From assembly GCF_000204055.1 (NCBI RefSeq), contig NW_006768807.1, forward strand, positions 417,326 through 481,325: 64,000 nt of DNA, given 5' to 3'. Below the pieces are notes generated by a model that did no database searches, was not told the origin of the DNA, and saw only the letters and a program-made list of their open reading frames with translations. Below, piece by piece: positions 1 through 11,409 of this stretch. The position numbers and the translations under genes are program-made. The stretch comes from Melampsora larici-populina 98AG31. Lineage: Eukaryota > Basidiomycota > Pucciniomycetes > Pucciniales > Melampsoraceae. Each line of letters begins with the position of its first letter. The first letter of the stretch is position 1.

Positions 1-1335
1 ATTCATTGAGGGTAACTCCTTCATTGAGCATGCCCATATCTAGCATTTGCATAAGAAGGATCCAGCTATCATTTGATCTTGATATCACTGTTTCACCCAT
101 GGACTTTTAATTTGTATTGGTTTTATACAGAGAGAAGCAATGTTGGAATGAAGACACATGACCCTCTCCTTTGAGTGAATCCATGCTAATACATGAAAAT
201 CAACATTCATCGCCTCAATGGTGTGTTTTACCAAATGCTATCTTCGTGATGAGCGTGTCTTCTTGAGTTGAAATAAGACTCCCGCGTGTACTTTGTGCAT
301 GCTGAGTAAGTACACTGCTGAGTAAGTATGATTGAGCATGTCCTTTGAGCCATATGGTGTTTCAAGCCGCGCTGTTGGTGAGATGTGAGCTCCTGGGTGA
401 GGTTTAAGTCTTTAGTAATCTTCTCTGCCTGTACCTGGTGCCTACAAAGCCAAGTAGTAGTAAAACTTACCAAAGCTTGATATATCATATTTCAGAGGGC
501 TACCGTGTGTGTTTTTAAGCGACATATAGCTAGTCTGGGTGGTTGGTGTCTTTTGAATCCCCTGAGATAGCCAAAAATGTCAATGTAATGTAAATGGGTT
601 CTTGGCTCCTATGGAGGAAGGTTATGAGCAATTTTGTATCTGAGTGTGCAAGATTGGTGCAAGAAATCTTGCACAGTTTTTGCGCAAGTTCGAAAGCCAT
701 GATACAATCAAATAGGTTAGAATCTTTGGATGCAGAAAATGTTGCTAGTTGGGTGATATCCATGCGGAAATCCCCAATAATGCATTACTCTCAACATGGC
801 TTGTCCGTTGTATCAATCACATTGTCCGGGGTGATGTTTGATCCGAGTTTGACTGCTTGAAGGGCTATGCTGAGACCGTGATGAATGAACCGCGAAGAGT
901 TTGTAATTGCAGAGACTTGTTTTTACCAAGGATCATTATCTGAAACTCGATCCGACGAAGGTCTATGTCACACCTTCGAGGAAATTGCTCTCGACCTCTG
1001 CAGCTGTGCAACATGGACTCGATTTTTCAAAGGCACAAAAAGACAATTTCTAATTTCCTCGCTTCGAATCCAACAGACAGTACTTCGCGCATTCATCTGT
1101 TCTTTCAATTATTCGTCAGAGCTTACCCTCTCTTTTCAACATCTGATGCATATTTATTGAATGTTCCAGCATCCTCGTCAGATCATTATCCACTTCTCAG
1201 AGATCCCTTGCGTACCTAGACATACTCCGGTAGATTCAAATCACCTGTTAAACCTACACCAGTATATATCACATCGTCTTATTTCCATCAACATATCCAC
1301 TCAAGAAGCCAGTAGATTTCATTTATCTCCCGACT
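1..1335. other. Intergenic region upstream of first secreted-protein gene
   Basis: No convincing gene is visible. Open frames here are short, overlap on both strands and lack recognisable motifs. The last ~190 bases hold two AT-rich TATA-like stretches (CATATTTATTG near 1148 and AGTATATATCAC near 1260) that could serve the gene starting at 1336. A similar CATATTTAT stretch lies upstream of its paralogue near 11168. Confidence 0.4.
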
Positions 1336-2544
1336 ATGACGATTAACATTCAACCTCTAATCAGAAAAAACCTCTCATTATCATCTCGACTTAGCCTTGC
1401 TTTCCTCTTCTTATCATTCACCTGCCTTGTCACCAATAGTCCTATCCCATCGGTCTTGTCATCGGTGGGCGACCTTGGCCAATTAGGCGGAAACTTGGCA
1501 AAGGGGGCCGATAATGTAGCAGCCGGAGGTGTAGATACGGCCAAACTGACAAAAAATCTTGGTTCAGTGAAGTCAACATCTGCTTTGGACGACGTGGCCG
1601 ATATCAAAAATGTAGACTCAATATCGGACGCTTCCAAACTCAAGGAACTGCGAAAATCCGATTTGGGGGACACCCCAAAATTCCCCGATACAGTCGTCAA
1701 AAAGACAACTGAACTTCCCGAAACCCCACAAAAAATTTCCACAAGAGTCGATGATTTAGAGGCAGAGACCGCCCGACTTGTTGAAGACACGGCCAAGAAG
1801 TCCAGAGGATATATCACTCTCGGGGTCGTCAAGATAGTCCGATCGAACCCAGGTCTGCAAACCACGTTAGAAAAGATATATATGGCACCTCGAAAAATTA
1901 AAATGGCATTGAACGCTCTCAAAATCGATCGTGGAAAGAAAGAGGCTCTGATCTTACAAATGAGCGGAAACGGAGGCGAAGCACTCCAACAACTTAACCG
2001 CGTAGAAGGCATCATTGCAAAAAACCGAGTTCTTCGTATGCAGTGGGCTGACAAGATCGGTAGGGCTTACAATATCAAACATGGAAGCAGATTTAGGTGG
2101 TACAAGTACATCAAATTCTTTGGAAAACGTGGTAAGCAATATGACAATATCATCAAGAATTTCAAGAATGGTGAAGAAACACCTGGACTACTTGAGGCCG
2201 CCAACAAGATCAGAGCAAAGAATGCCGTCAAAGTAGCAAATGCTGAAAATTCACTGAAGGCAAAAGAAGCCAGACAACTAAGAATGAAGAACTACAGGGC
2301 AAATCATCCTGGTATGGCCAAATCCTTTAATCGTATTTCTCGTCAATGGAAGGCGTTCAAGGACAAGTTGGACTTTGCAAAAGGGAAATATCACGTCAAA
2401 CAACCTTCAGAAAACCCATCAACAGCTGCAGATATTGGGCAGCAGACACAGAATGTCGGAGCAGATCCCACACGAATGCAATCCGGAACTGACTTGGCTC
2501 ACAGTACACAGGTATCACCTGGAGTTACATCATCAAGCCAGTAA
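1336..2544 (+). CDS. Secreted lysine-rich hypothetical protein, paralogue of 11410-12147
   Basis: Intronless 402-residue frame. The N-terminus has a basic start, a hydrophobic core (about residues 15-32) and a polar boundary at NSPIP, which reads as a signal peptide. The mature part begins with a Gly/Ala/Asp-rich stretch (to ~residue 60), continues as an acidic segment (60-150), then becomes basic and probably helical (150-350) with many Lys/Arg, ending Ser/Gln/Thr-rich. Almost no cysteines. The protein at 11410-12147 shares the signal-peptide signature LA-LFLSF-LV-NSPIP and the following G-N-ADG-type segment, so the two form a small secreted family. I do not recognise a domain; a rust secreted effector candidate is plausible but inferred only from secretion, paralogy and setting. 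The ATG at 1336 is chosen because the signal peptide starts there. Confidence 0.7.
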   Translation: MTINIQPLIRKNLSLSSRLSLAFLFLSFTCLVTNSPIPSVLSSVGDLGQLGGNLAKGADNVAAGGVDTAKLTKNLGSVKSTSALDDVADIKNVDSISDASKLKELRKSDLGDTPKFPDTVVKKTTELPETPQKISTRVDDLEAETARLVEDTAKKSRGYITLGVVKIVRSNPGLQTTLEKIYMAPRKIKMALNALKIDRGKKEALILQMSGNGGEALQQLNRVEGIIAKNRVLRMQWADKIGRAYNIKHGSRFRWYKYIKFFGKRGKQYDNIIKNFKNGEETPGLLEAANKIRAKNAVKVANAENSLKAKEARQLRMKNYRANHPGMAKSFNRISRQWKAFKDKLDFAKGKYHVKQPSENPSTAADIGQQTQNVGADPTRMQSGTDLAHSTQVSPGVTSSSQ

Positions 2545-3932
2545 GAAATACGATACTTGTCCAGATTTATCTCATTTTTTAACTTTTCAACTTTATATTT
2601 GAACAAGCTCTATCTATAAAACGAATAACCCTCTTAGACTGGCTAACTTTCTAGCGTTGTAATGAAACTATCATTATCACTTATCATTATCTTCATTTCA
2701 TATGTTTCTGTTTCTATTTCTTTTTTATCGCGGAAAACATTTTCTGTGCGATGACTTTCATATAAGTTTATCTTCTTTCTCCATGCATCATTTATAGTTC
2801 TGTTTGTTTGTCACATACATAACGCAATCAAAGTTCACGATTGTTCTTTTCCTAAGTGCCAGGCGATTCCCTTTTACACTCTAGAACTGACTTGTCAGTT
2901 CTCGAAAGCCAATGCACAGAGTAAAGCTCAATATTGCGCCGGTGACATGTTCATGATGTAGCTGACGTATACTGAGGAATCACAAATGGGATGCTCAAGA
3001 GAGAGGGGGATTTATCAGTCGTCGGATAAACAGACAAGTAGAGAAAAATCGATGAAGATAATCAATACTTTTTGATATAAGAATAATCAAACAACATTAT
3101 GTGTATGTGAGAAAAGCAGGTCACGGACATCACTGACAGTGATATGCTCATAATCATCATGATACACCATATAATAATAGCAGTTAACCATCTTAACACT
3201 TGTGCGGCTTTTCTCGGATTTCTATCTTCGCAGAGCTGTTCCTTTAGAATTGCCTGTGAACTTGACAGACATCGGCTAAGCTCCTCGGTAGCACCATCGT
3301 AAGGAATTCCGGGTTTTGTTATATCATCCACCCGTCATCTAGAAAAGTAAGGATGGCAATGGACCACAAAAAATGGGCAAAGCTCAGAAAACTTGCTTGC
3401 TTCTCTCTAACAGTGCCAAAAAGTGAGGGACACAGCTAAGGAGTAGTTACATCAAGATTGGAGTTTCTTTTTTGTAAGTCGAAGAGCTGCTAAAAAGCAA
3501 AGGCACAGCACTTTGACTCTCAGTAGGAAGATGGCTGTACCTCTGAGACTAGCAGAGTGCATGCAGGTAGTGAGCCTTACTGATTCACAAACATCTCTCA
3601 GTACATTTTTGATGATACGAATCTTCAGCTGTAAGCTTCAACTTTACTGTGATTATGTACCAATTGTAAATAAAAGTGTCAAAGTTTTGTCAGGCCCAGA
3701 CCTGCTCTTATTCATTTTACTCCCATTTATCATCTTACATCCATCCAAACTAGATTACCTTTTACTTGATCTTCTCAGCTACGGTGATCCTGATAGAAAC
3801 AAAACACCATATAATCTCCGCGGAGATTATCAGCCAACTAACGCGATCAATGATTATGGATCATGATGACATATGAAAGCTTCAGCAGATAAGAGAATTA
3901 TTAGCCTTAGGTGACGCTAAACACTTTGTATC
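2545..3932. other. Intergenic region, 3' of the secreted-protein gene
   Basis: AT-rich sequence with no well-supported gene. A minus-strand frame at 3062-3331 (89 residues) contains a plausible transmembrane stretch (WLTAIIIWCIMMIMSISLSV) but no other support; it may be a last exon or chance. A plus frame at 3513-3866 has no features. Confidence 0.3.
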
Positions 3933-3941
3933 CTTTTCTTT

Positions 3942-4143
3942 GGGTTAGGAGATTTTTACACACAACGATTTTGACTCCTTATTGAGTGTAAATCCGGTTG
4001 TGTGTAAAAGTGTATGTAATCAGTGGTGAAATACAATTTTACACTCCTTCGGGCCCAAATTGTAGTATGTAAATTAGTCACGTGCAAAACCTGGAGTGTA
4101 AAAATCTACAGTACCGACCCCAAAGTTTAATTTTACACGCGAT
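3942..4143 (+). repeat. Left terminal inverted repeat of the MULE
   Basis: Matches the reverse complement of 10340-10543 over ~200 bp with interspersed mismatches. It is built of short GTGTAAA/TTTACAC modules in both orientations, typical of MULE ends that bind transposase repeatedly. Further GTGTAAAA modules continue to about 4320. Confidence 0.85.
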
Positions 4144-4764
4144 ATTTTACACACCTCATAGTGGGCAAAAAAACTAGGGTGTAAAATTGAACTTTAGTCG
4201 CCTTACCCCTATTTTTGCACTCCAAGACATTACACACATTAAGGAGGCAAAACCCCCGGAGTGCAAAACTTCATTAGCCACCCCTGGACATACAAATTTA
4301 CACATCATCCAAACTTAATTTTGACTTAGACCATTTTTTTTTTTCGCATTTTCTTTTCGTGTTAGTAGTGCTTACGGCGGTCTGGGTTGTTTCCTACCAC
4401 TACTCCCTCACTGACTCATATATGCATAAACACTTCACTGACACATATATGCTGATGCTGAGCATAAACACAAAGTCCACCACTTAATCGGCCAATGTGC
4501 ATTACATCAAGGCCCCCATAAAACCAGACACAGACTTTGAGAGAGAGAAAAAAAAGATGACTCCTGTGCCTACCTTCATAATCATTATCATCGGGACAAA
4601 AAAAAACATGTATAGTAACAAACACCAGACACAAGACTTTGAGAGACATGACATAAAAAACAGACGACTCCTGTGCTTACCTTCACAATCATTATCATCA
4701 GCACAATTTGATTATACAAGTTTCATGTATAGGAACAAACATAATAAAGCTACATTATTTCAAG

Positions 4765-7700
4765 TCATTTCTTCTTTCTCCCTTTAGGCTGAGGCGTGGC
4801 GTTCTTCTCGACAACTTCCTCTTTGACAACTGGTAATCCCGCCTTATCTTCCTTCACCTTGGCCTTGGACTTGCCCTTGGCGGTACCCTTTTTGGCCTTC
4901 GGAGCTTTCTGAGGGGACGGAGACTGTGACTTTGGGCGCTTGTTCACACGCAGGCGGACACTCAAGGGACCCTTCACCTCGGGCATTGTTGCTTTTTCAG
5001 GTTGTGTGGCTGGACGTGGTTCACCATGCTCCTCGTTGTCATCAATCTTTCTGACGCGAGGTGGAGCTGAGGACGAAGGACCTGAGCAGCAGAACGAGGT
5101 GAGCTCTTAATCATACAATATCATTGAGGAGAGGAACTGACCCTTTTCACTATGGCTGAATGCGACTTTGGCTTTATCCCTTTGTGAAGATTGATGCGAG
5201 GCCAAAGGAACCACAGCCCCTGCTGCTCCGGCTGGAGCTTGATCTTCGTCCAGTTCATCAACCGCGGGAGAAGCTGTTGGAAGGTTAGCCGTCAGCATGC
5301 AGCTCTGAAACACACTCACCACCGAACCGTTCTGACCGCACTTACCTGGTGCTGTAAAAGCCAGTTTGGCGTTGGTCACTGAGCGCTGACTCGTGACCAA
5401 CCCACTTGGCAACGAAGGGGAGACCGCATTGCCCACAGGGAAGTCGGGCAAGTCCTCCTTGATATCTTCGATGTCGATGTCCTCCATGTCACCCGAAAGA
5501 AACGGCATATCACCCGGGGCGTCTGGATTCTTTGAGGTAATCTTGGCTATGCCAACGTCAATCACTTTCTGCTCGCTTGAGGTAGGCTTGCGTGAATAAA
5601 TCAGCCAACTGGTTGAAGGTTGAGGGCCCGAAATCAAGGCGAGATCTCGACCCAGAAGCTGAGCGCGGCCGCCGTCCTTGCGGTCGTCAAAATGCCAAAC
5701 CCCCCTGACCCCGTCTACGTATCTCACAATCTTGCACCAGTAATGATGAAACCCCCAGTAACCCCTTCCGACCACTTCATACCGAACGTCATTGAGATCC
5801 AAGCTCTCAGGCCAGTTCATCTCCCCCATGAACCTGGACCGATCATCCTCAGTAAGGCCGGCCACACCTCGTAGATGGAAATAAACATTCATCGGCTGAT
5901 CAGTGAAATCCAAACGGCTTTGTTCGTACAAGCGAGGTACGTCATCGCCATCGGTATTCCCAACGGCAACTTCATCGGCAGAGAGATCAGCTTGGGTCGT
6001 AGGGGATTGAAGCAATTGATCATTGCGACAGGTAGTGCAACAACGGAGGTTCTGGGAAAAAAGGCCTTCCGTACTCCAGAGGGTGATTAGCTTGCCCACG
6101 TCCGAGTAAAGCAGATTGGCTTCATGGAATAGGTTGTTAGTAATCGCGACAGTCGCTCTGACAGCTGATTCAGATTCTTCGTGCGAGGCGACACGTGGAC
6201 ATTGATAGTCTCGTATCAAGTTGTAAGCAAAAAGGCGCCCCGCGGCAGTCGGCACGTTGCGTTTGGCGATGAGGAGGTACTCCATGAATAGATCGGCCAA
6301 GCAGAACGAGTCAGTCACAAAAGAGTCTGGCGAGATTTTTTGAACCGCAGATTGAACGGACTTGAGCCCTCGAGTCAACACCAACTTGATGTGGCCGGAT
6401 CGATGCAATTCGGCTGAGAGCCTTGAAGAATAATGCCGGATCAATTTTGAGGCAATATCCTTGCCTTTGCCTTTGGATCCCGCGATCCACAAAGGTGAAA
6501 AAGTCGGATACAAAGCCTCCAAAGTAGATGTTTCCCAACATCGGTTCAGCTTACCCGGCTCGGTGCTCGCCGAGTACGACTGGTAAGAGGAATGCGGATC
6601 CCGGTTGACGTTAGTCGACCCAGCTGGACGTCCGAGCCTCTTGGGGCGAAGTAAAGCGTCCGTGGTGTCAGGGGGCCGACCGTCGTTGACGTCGGCACGG
6701 CGTCGAGTTCGTTCCTTCGACCATCCCATAGTTTCGACCACAGACTCCCAGCTGTTACCATATTTCACTGAGATCCCTCGTAAAACATTGTTGAAATCCC
6801 TTTTGAGGGATTCAGCAAATAGTAACAGCTGGATGAATCCCTGAATGATGGTACAGTGACCAGAACTGTACCATCATGAAAAAACCATCAGTAACAACAT
6901 TGAGAGCTCAATTCAGAATGAAAAAAAACTTACGATAAAATATAATACTGTCTATGCATGGACTCTTGACCGTTTGTGGTGTCCGGAAAGTCGTGAGGAT
7001 CCTCACCGTCTGGCAGAGGTGGATCATCCATGGGGAGGCGAGTCCGAGCACAGAACAACATGCTGTGGATATCGGCGGTGTTCCACCAGTCAATCCAAGC
7101 CTTGGCTTTGGGGAACAATCTGCCAATCTGGGAAAACTTGTCGGTGAGAGTGAGGTCTCCGGGTTTGTTGGGTTCGAGAAGGTCCAAGGCAAGTCGTTCG
7201 AACTCGGCCTGGGCGCAGGAGATCATATGTAAGCAAAGGTGATCTCAATAAAAACCAATGAAACTCACCAAACGACCTGCGGCCACAACGTTTCGGTTCT
7301 TCTTGACCTGAGTAATTGACTGGCGGTAATGTTCATGACACCCTTTGAGTTTGCTCAACGCCTTCGCGGGGTCGTGTTCTTTGAATACCTCCATGTAGGC
7401 CGCTACAAAGCCCTTCTTCTGCGCGGCAGAGAAGTCCACCACCTGTTGGACAAGGAGATCGCGTTCGTGAAAGGTCAAATCAGCTGCATTGATCTGGGCC
7501 AGGAGCGTCGTGAAGTGGGCTCGGTAATGGTTTTCTTCAAGACCCCACATCCATGTAAGCTGAACCGGGATCCATCGATGGAGGATTTCACTGTACATAG
7601 AGGTCGTCAAGAGGTATCCATGATGAAAAAACCGGTAAGTGACATCGGAAAGGAGCCCGCCCCCATACACCTTCCCATGAGCATCGCGTCGTATTAGCTG

Positions 7701-8933
7701 TTCAGCCATCCAATCCGTCTGGAACGTGATGTGAACGTTCAAACCAAGAAGCGAGGTTGATATGAGGCGACGCCCGTGACTGTGGGAGTGAACATCAATT
7801 GGACATAGGAGGTGGTCAGGAACATAAGTGAACGTCAGGAAAGAAGGTAAAAAATACGCCGCTTGACTTACTTGCCCCAATGCATTAGGTCCATAATGAG
7901 CCTGTCGCCGCCACCCTTGCTCTCTTTCTCGGGAATCCGTCCCTTCTCAACCAAGACCTTGCGACGTAAGTAAGCCAATTGCCCGCCGTTAGCAAAGGCA
8001 GGATGAATGTCTACCACTGGAGGGGTAATCGTCTGACCCGCACCAGCCTGGCCGACCTACACCAGGGAAAAAAGATGTCAGTATGTAGCTTGAGCGACCG
8101 AGTGAACGTGAGGCACAAGGGCTTCACTTGCCTTGAGAACCAAGGGTCCGGCTTTTGGGTTCTTGACTACCTCCTCAGTCAAATCGAGCATCGCCAAAGG
8201 ATCGGCCTTCTTCGAGGCAGGCCAAGGGTGAGCGTGGACACCGGAATGCCGCAGGACTCCCCATCCAGTAGCCTTCTGAATATCAATTCGGCATATGGTG
8301 TGTGGGCATTGAGTCCAGATGTGAGTACCGCTACACTCGACAGCCGGGCAAACAGGATTCCTATGAAGAGATAAAAACATAAGACCATGGTCATCAGTCA
8401 ACTCGAGAGCTGATGACCACATATAAAGTAAATCTAGCGTGACTTACTCTTTGACGTATTCTTCTGCTTTGCCTTCGGCGGTTGGAGGAGGAGCGGCATA
8501 CGCGCAAAAATCGTCATCGCAACGAAGGACACCGAGGCAAGCATACCAGATGGTCTTCCAAGGGCCTTCCTTCGTCCCTTTCGTCTTCTGGGTGTGAGTG
8601 TAGGCGATGTGGCCGAAATTGGTGATATCGTCGTGAGCTCTCGACAAACACGGTGTCCCCGTTCGGATAGAGAGGATAGCCCTGTGGGTCGCGAGTAGTG
8701 CCATGGTCTATGAAAGTCTTGAGTTCACCGGTGGCTGGAACTGGTAACTTGAACTTCTTCCCAGTCTTCTTGGGTCTGCGTCGCGGCAACTTAGTAGGCG
8801 TCGGTGGTGGGGTTTCGGAAACGTGTGACACTGACACCGCTTCTGGGGCCAAATCTTGAGGCAACAACTGTTCGTGAGGGATCAACTCATCAGGTTCAGG
8901 TGAGACTGATCGGAGACTGTCGATATCGGACAT
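4765..8933 (-). CDS. MULE transposase fused to USP-like cysteine protease (one frameshift)
   Basis: Spliced by eye into eight exons: 8933-8448, 8360-8132, 8056-7872, 7779-7269, 7208-6934, 6799-5346, 5273-5142, 5081-4765. After removing one base in exon 1 the total closes exactly at 1195 residues. Order of parts: an N-terminal Cys/His cluster of WRKY-GCM1 type (CLGVLRCDDDFC, then CPAVEC and HAHPWP; ~130-210); a DDE core with D in GGLLSDVTYRF (~344), D in VVDFSAAQ (~414), a CHEH motif, and E in TTNGQESMHR (~554); an AT-hook-like RPKRLGRPAGS; a USP-like papain fold with Cys box LNRCWETSTLEALY (~650), CCTTC, His box FHHYWCKI and WHFDD (~915-935); and a basic tail. The frame jumps by one base near 8640. 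Alternatively, a 91-nt GTGAAC...GAGAG intron would also restore frame. Intron 2 uses a GC donor (8131). No close homologue was checked. Confidence 0.75.
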
Positions 8934-9887
8934 GATCACTGGCGGCGTCGAGTTAATTTCAAAGGTATAAGCGAGGAAGTGGTGGATATAACAGAGAGAA
9001 ATGAACTGGTCTAAAGGAAATAAACGAGATAAAACTTGTTGTTGGTAGAGGTAGAATTGATAAGATCGGAACAAGAGAAGGATTTGATGTAGGTTGTAGA
9101 CCGAGATGGGTAGTCCAGAACCGTGTCCGTACAATGGAGGAGGGAAAGGTACAGCGGGACATGATAAAAGGAAGCTGGCCATGTTGAACATTTGAATCGG
9201 TTGGGGTGGTCCTTCAAAAAGACAAGGAGGCTGACGCAGGATCACCTGCGTCATGGTACGTGCTGCTGCCTTACTTTGAGTGCAATCAAGGAGGTTGGTC
9301 TTCTGAGAGTAGCTGTTGGGTATGGGTACGAGGAAAGGGGGATTGAATCGAGTGTCGTTCTTATGGATCTGCTCGTAGGTTGGTGACCAGAGGACGCACG
9401 GGGGTAGGATTGTTGCGCGTGATGTTAACATGCCCTGAACCCATGTGTTTGGTGATATCGAGTTGGTGTTGGCCGTGTTGGTGGGTATATCGTCGTCGAA
9501 TCTTAGGTAGGCAGGTCTCGTCGAATCATAGGTAGGCAGGTACGCGAGGGTATCGATATCGAGAGTTCACTGGGAGGGATAGTTCAGGATAGTTCGCTGT
9601 GTCGAAGTTAGTTTTGGGGGACATCTGGTGCATATAGCCAATCGGAACCTTCGGTTATGCCGTACCCGTTGTGGCCGATCGGAGAGTATGAGCATGAGAG
9701 GAGTGTATGTCGATGGGGTGGAAAACTCGATTTCGGGGGGACCATTTGGAAAAAAAACACTCCGCAGGTTTACATCCAAAAAGGAGTGTGATTGACGTGG
9801 AGGGTAAAAATACGGTTTGGGGGTGTGTACAGAAAATTACACCCTGCTTTTTTTACATACCAAAAGGTATGTAAAAGGTGAGGTGTA
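8934..9887. other. MULE internal 5' region of the transposase gene
   Basis: Sequence between the transposase start and the right subterminal repeats. The open minus frame extends upstream of 8933 to 9431 but has no domain. I read it as leader and promoter rather than coding, because the first well-formed acidic N-terminus begins at the ATG at 8933. Confidence 0.4.
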
Positions 9888-10350
9888 CAGTGGGTAAACC
9901 CGAGTACGTGTTCCAAGCCACCCTGCATAGAGCTTTGGGTCCAAAATTTTTGAGATTTTTTTGCCATTTTTTCTGCTTTTTTTGGCGGGAGAAGAAGGTC
10001 GAGGGGTGGTGCTAGGTTGCAAAAGTTTGGTTTTTTTTTCAAAAAAAGGCAAATTTGGAGGTTATTTGCCACTTGAGCCACCATATTCATCAAATTATGG
10101 GCCTAGTGCGTTGCTAAGTAGCTAGCTAGGTACCTAATTGAGGCCTAGGTCCGAAAATCCAAACCCCTAAAAGAGTAAAATCATATTTTTGGTCTCCAAA
10201 ACCATATTCCTAGATTCATCAAAGCAATACCTTTTCAATGGTCTGGGTGCCAGTCTCAAACATTCAGATTGAGTGCCCCGACATTGCCCCAAAAGGTGAA
10301 ATTGGATTTTGCAGGGCAGGTCGGAACACGTACTCGGGTTTACCCACTGT
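9888..10350. repeat. Nested inverted repeat inside the right end of the MULE
   Basis: Arms of about 40 bp at 9888-9926 and 10311-10350 are near-perfect reverse complements; the shared core reads ACAGTGGGTAAACCCGAGTA. They enclose ~385 bp and lie just inside the right terminal repeat. The left end of the element has no matching pair. Confidence 0.8.
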
Positions 10351-10543
10351 AAAATTAAATTTTCGGGTAGGAGCTGTACAATTTTACACTCGGGGCTTTG
10401 CACGGGATTTGTTTACACACTAAATTTTGAGGGAGTAGGAGTGCAAAAATGCATTTCACCCGTTGTGACATGCACATTTACACACAACCGGATTTACACT
10501 CCATAAGGAGTGTAAATCGTTGTGTGTAAAAATCTATTGACCC
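10340..10543 (-). repeat. Right terminal inverted repeat of the MULE
   Basis: Reverse-complement partner of 3942-4143, ending GTGTAAAAATCTATTGACCC directly before the 9-bp target duplication at 10544. Confidence 0.85.
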
Positions 10544-10552
10544 CTTTTCTTT

Positions 10553-11409
10553 TCGACGAAGGTAAAGAGAAACTGAAAATGGAAAATTATGGAATGACGT
10601 CATAGTAAATGCAATAACCCATGAGTCATGAAGGCCCGTTATGAAGTCAACCGACGTCATAACACAGCAATCGAGGAATCTGAGGGTCATCGAAGAGGTA
10701 GTTGACGCTGCAGTTTCTGGCCGAAGGCTGCACTTCAGCGCACAGGACACCGTAAAAACTCATCAGTCCTTCTTGAACGAATCTGCATTGCAACGAGGAC
10801 AGCCAATAGATTTTCAACAAGCCAATATATCGATTTTACATTGAAGTCGGTGATGATACTTCATCGAGACACCAAGCTGAAATGTTACACTCCATGGTCA
10901 TAACGGGTCATCCTTTGATGCTCAATACAAAGAAAGGTTCTGTCGAAGGAATTTAACAATGCCATGAATCTTGTTTTAGGGCGTCGGGGTTCACACTGAC
11001 AAATATAAGTACTGCCAGATAATCAGACCACATTATCACCTCTCACCATCCTAAAATTTCGATTTTCAAACTTTGACTTTCATGCCGATGGCAATATTGA
11101 TTTTCGCGTAAAAAATTCGACACCTTTTCTGATCACACACGCTACTGAACCAAACGCTTCCGAAGAGACATATTTATATCTCATCAACTCATTCTGGCTG
11201 TTTTGCACTATTTCATCTCTCTGGGAAATAAACGCATTCTATAGATATCCCGATCATCTACTTTTCTCAGATTATCTGAAGGTTGTTGAGCAACTGGCTC
11301 CGTTGTCTACTCATTCCTGTCTCTTAATCTTATCATCTTTAACACAACCAGTTGACTACACCGTAAGGGTACAATCATCTGTTATCCCAACCTCAAATCG
11401 CATTCTGTC
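10553..11409. other. Intergenic/promoter region of the second secreted-protein gene
   Basis: No gene seen. TATA-like CATATTTATATC lies near 11168, ~240 bases before the ATG, resembling the stretch at 1148 upstream of the paralogue. Confidence 0.35.

Larger units (their letters stand above)
3942..10543 (-). mobile_element. Complete Mutator-like element (MULE) with 9-bp target duplication
   Basis: The 6602-bp element is bounded by the perfect 9-bp direct repeat CTTTTCTTT at 3933-3941 and 10544-10552. A 9-bp duplication is the hallmark of MULE insertions. The ends read GGGTTAGGAGATTTTTACAC and, reversed, GGGTCAATAGATTTTTACAC, and continue as ~200-bp inverted repeats. It carries a single spliced gene (8933 to 4765, minus strand) encoding a MULE transposase fused to a USP-like protease. 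The intact target duplication argues for a fairly recent single insertion, though the arms have diverged from each other. Confidence 0.9.

Noticed and set aside
1350..2054. 234-residue minus-strand frame opposite the first secreted-protein gene
   Set aside because: Antisense shadow of a plus-strand gene that has a signal peptide and a paralogue; the minus translation has no motif.
3942..10543. KDZ (Kyakuja-Dileera-Zisupton) transposon
   Set aside because: First considered for a rust element of this size, but the 9-bp duplication, long inverted repeats, WRKY-GCM1-like finger and D/D/CxxH/E layout fit Mutator.
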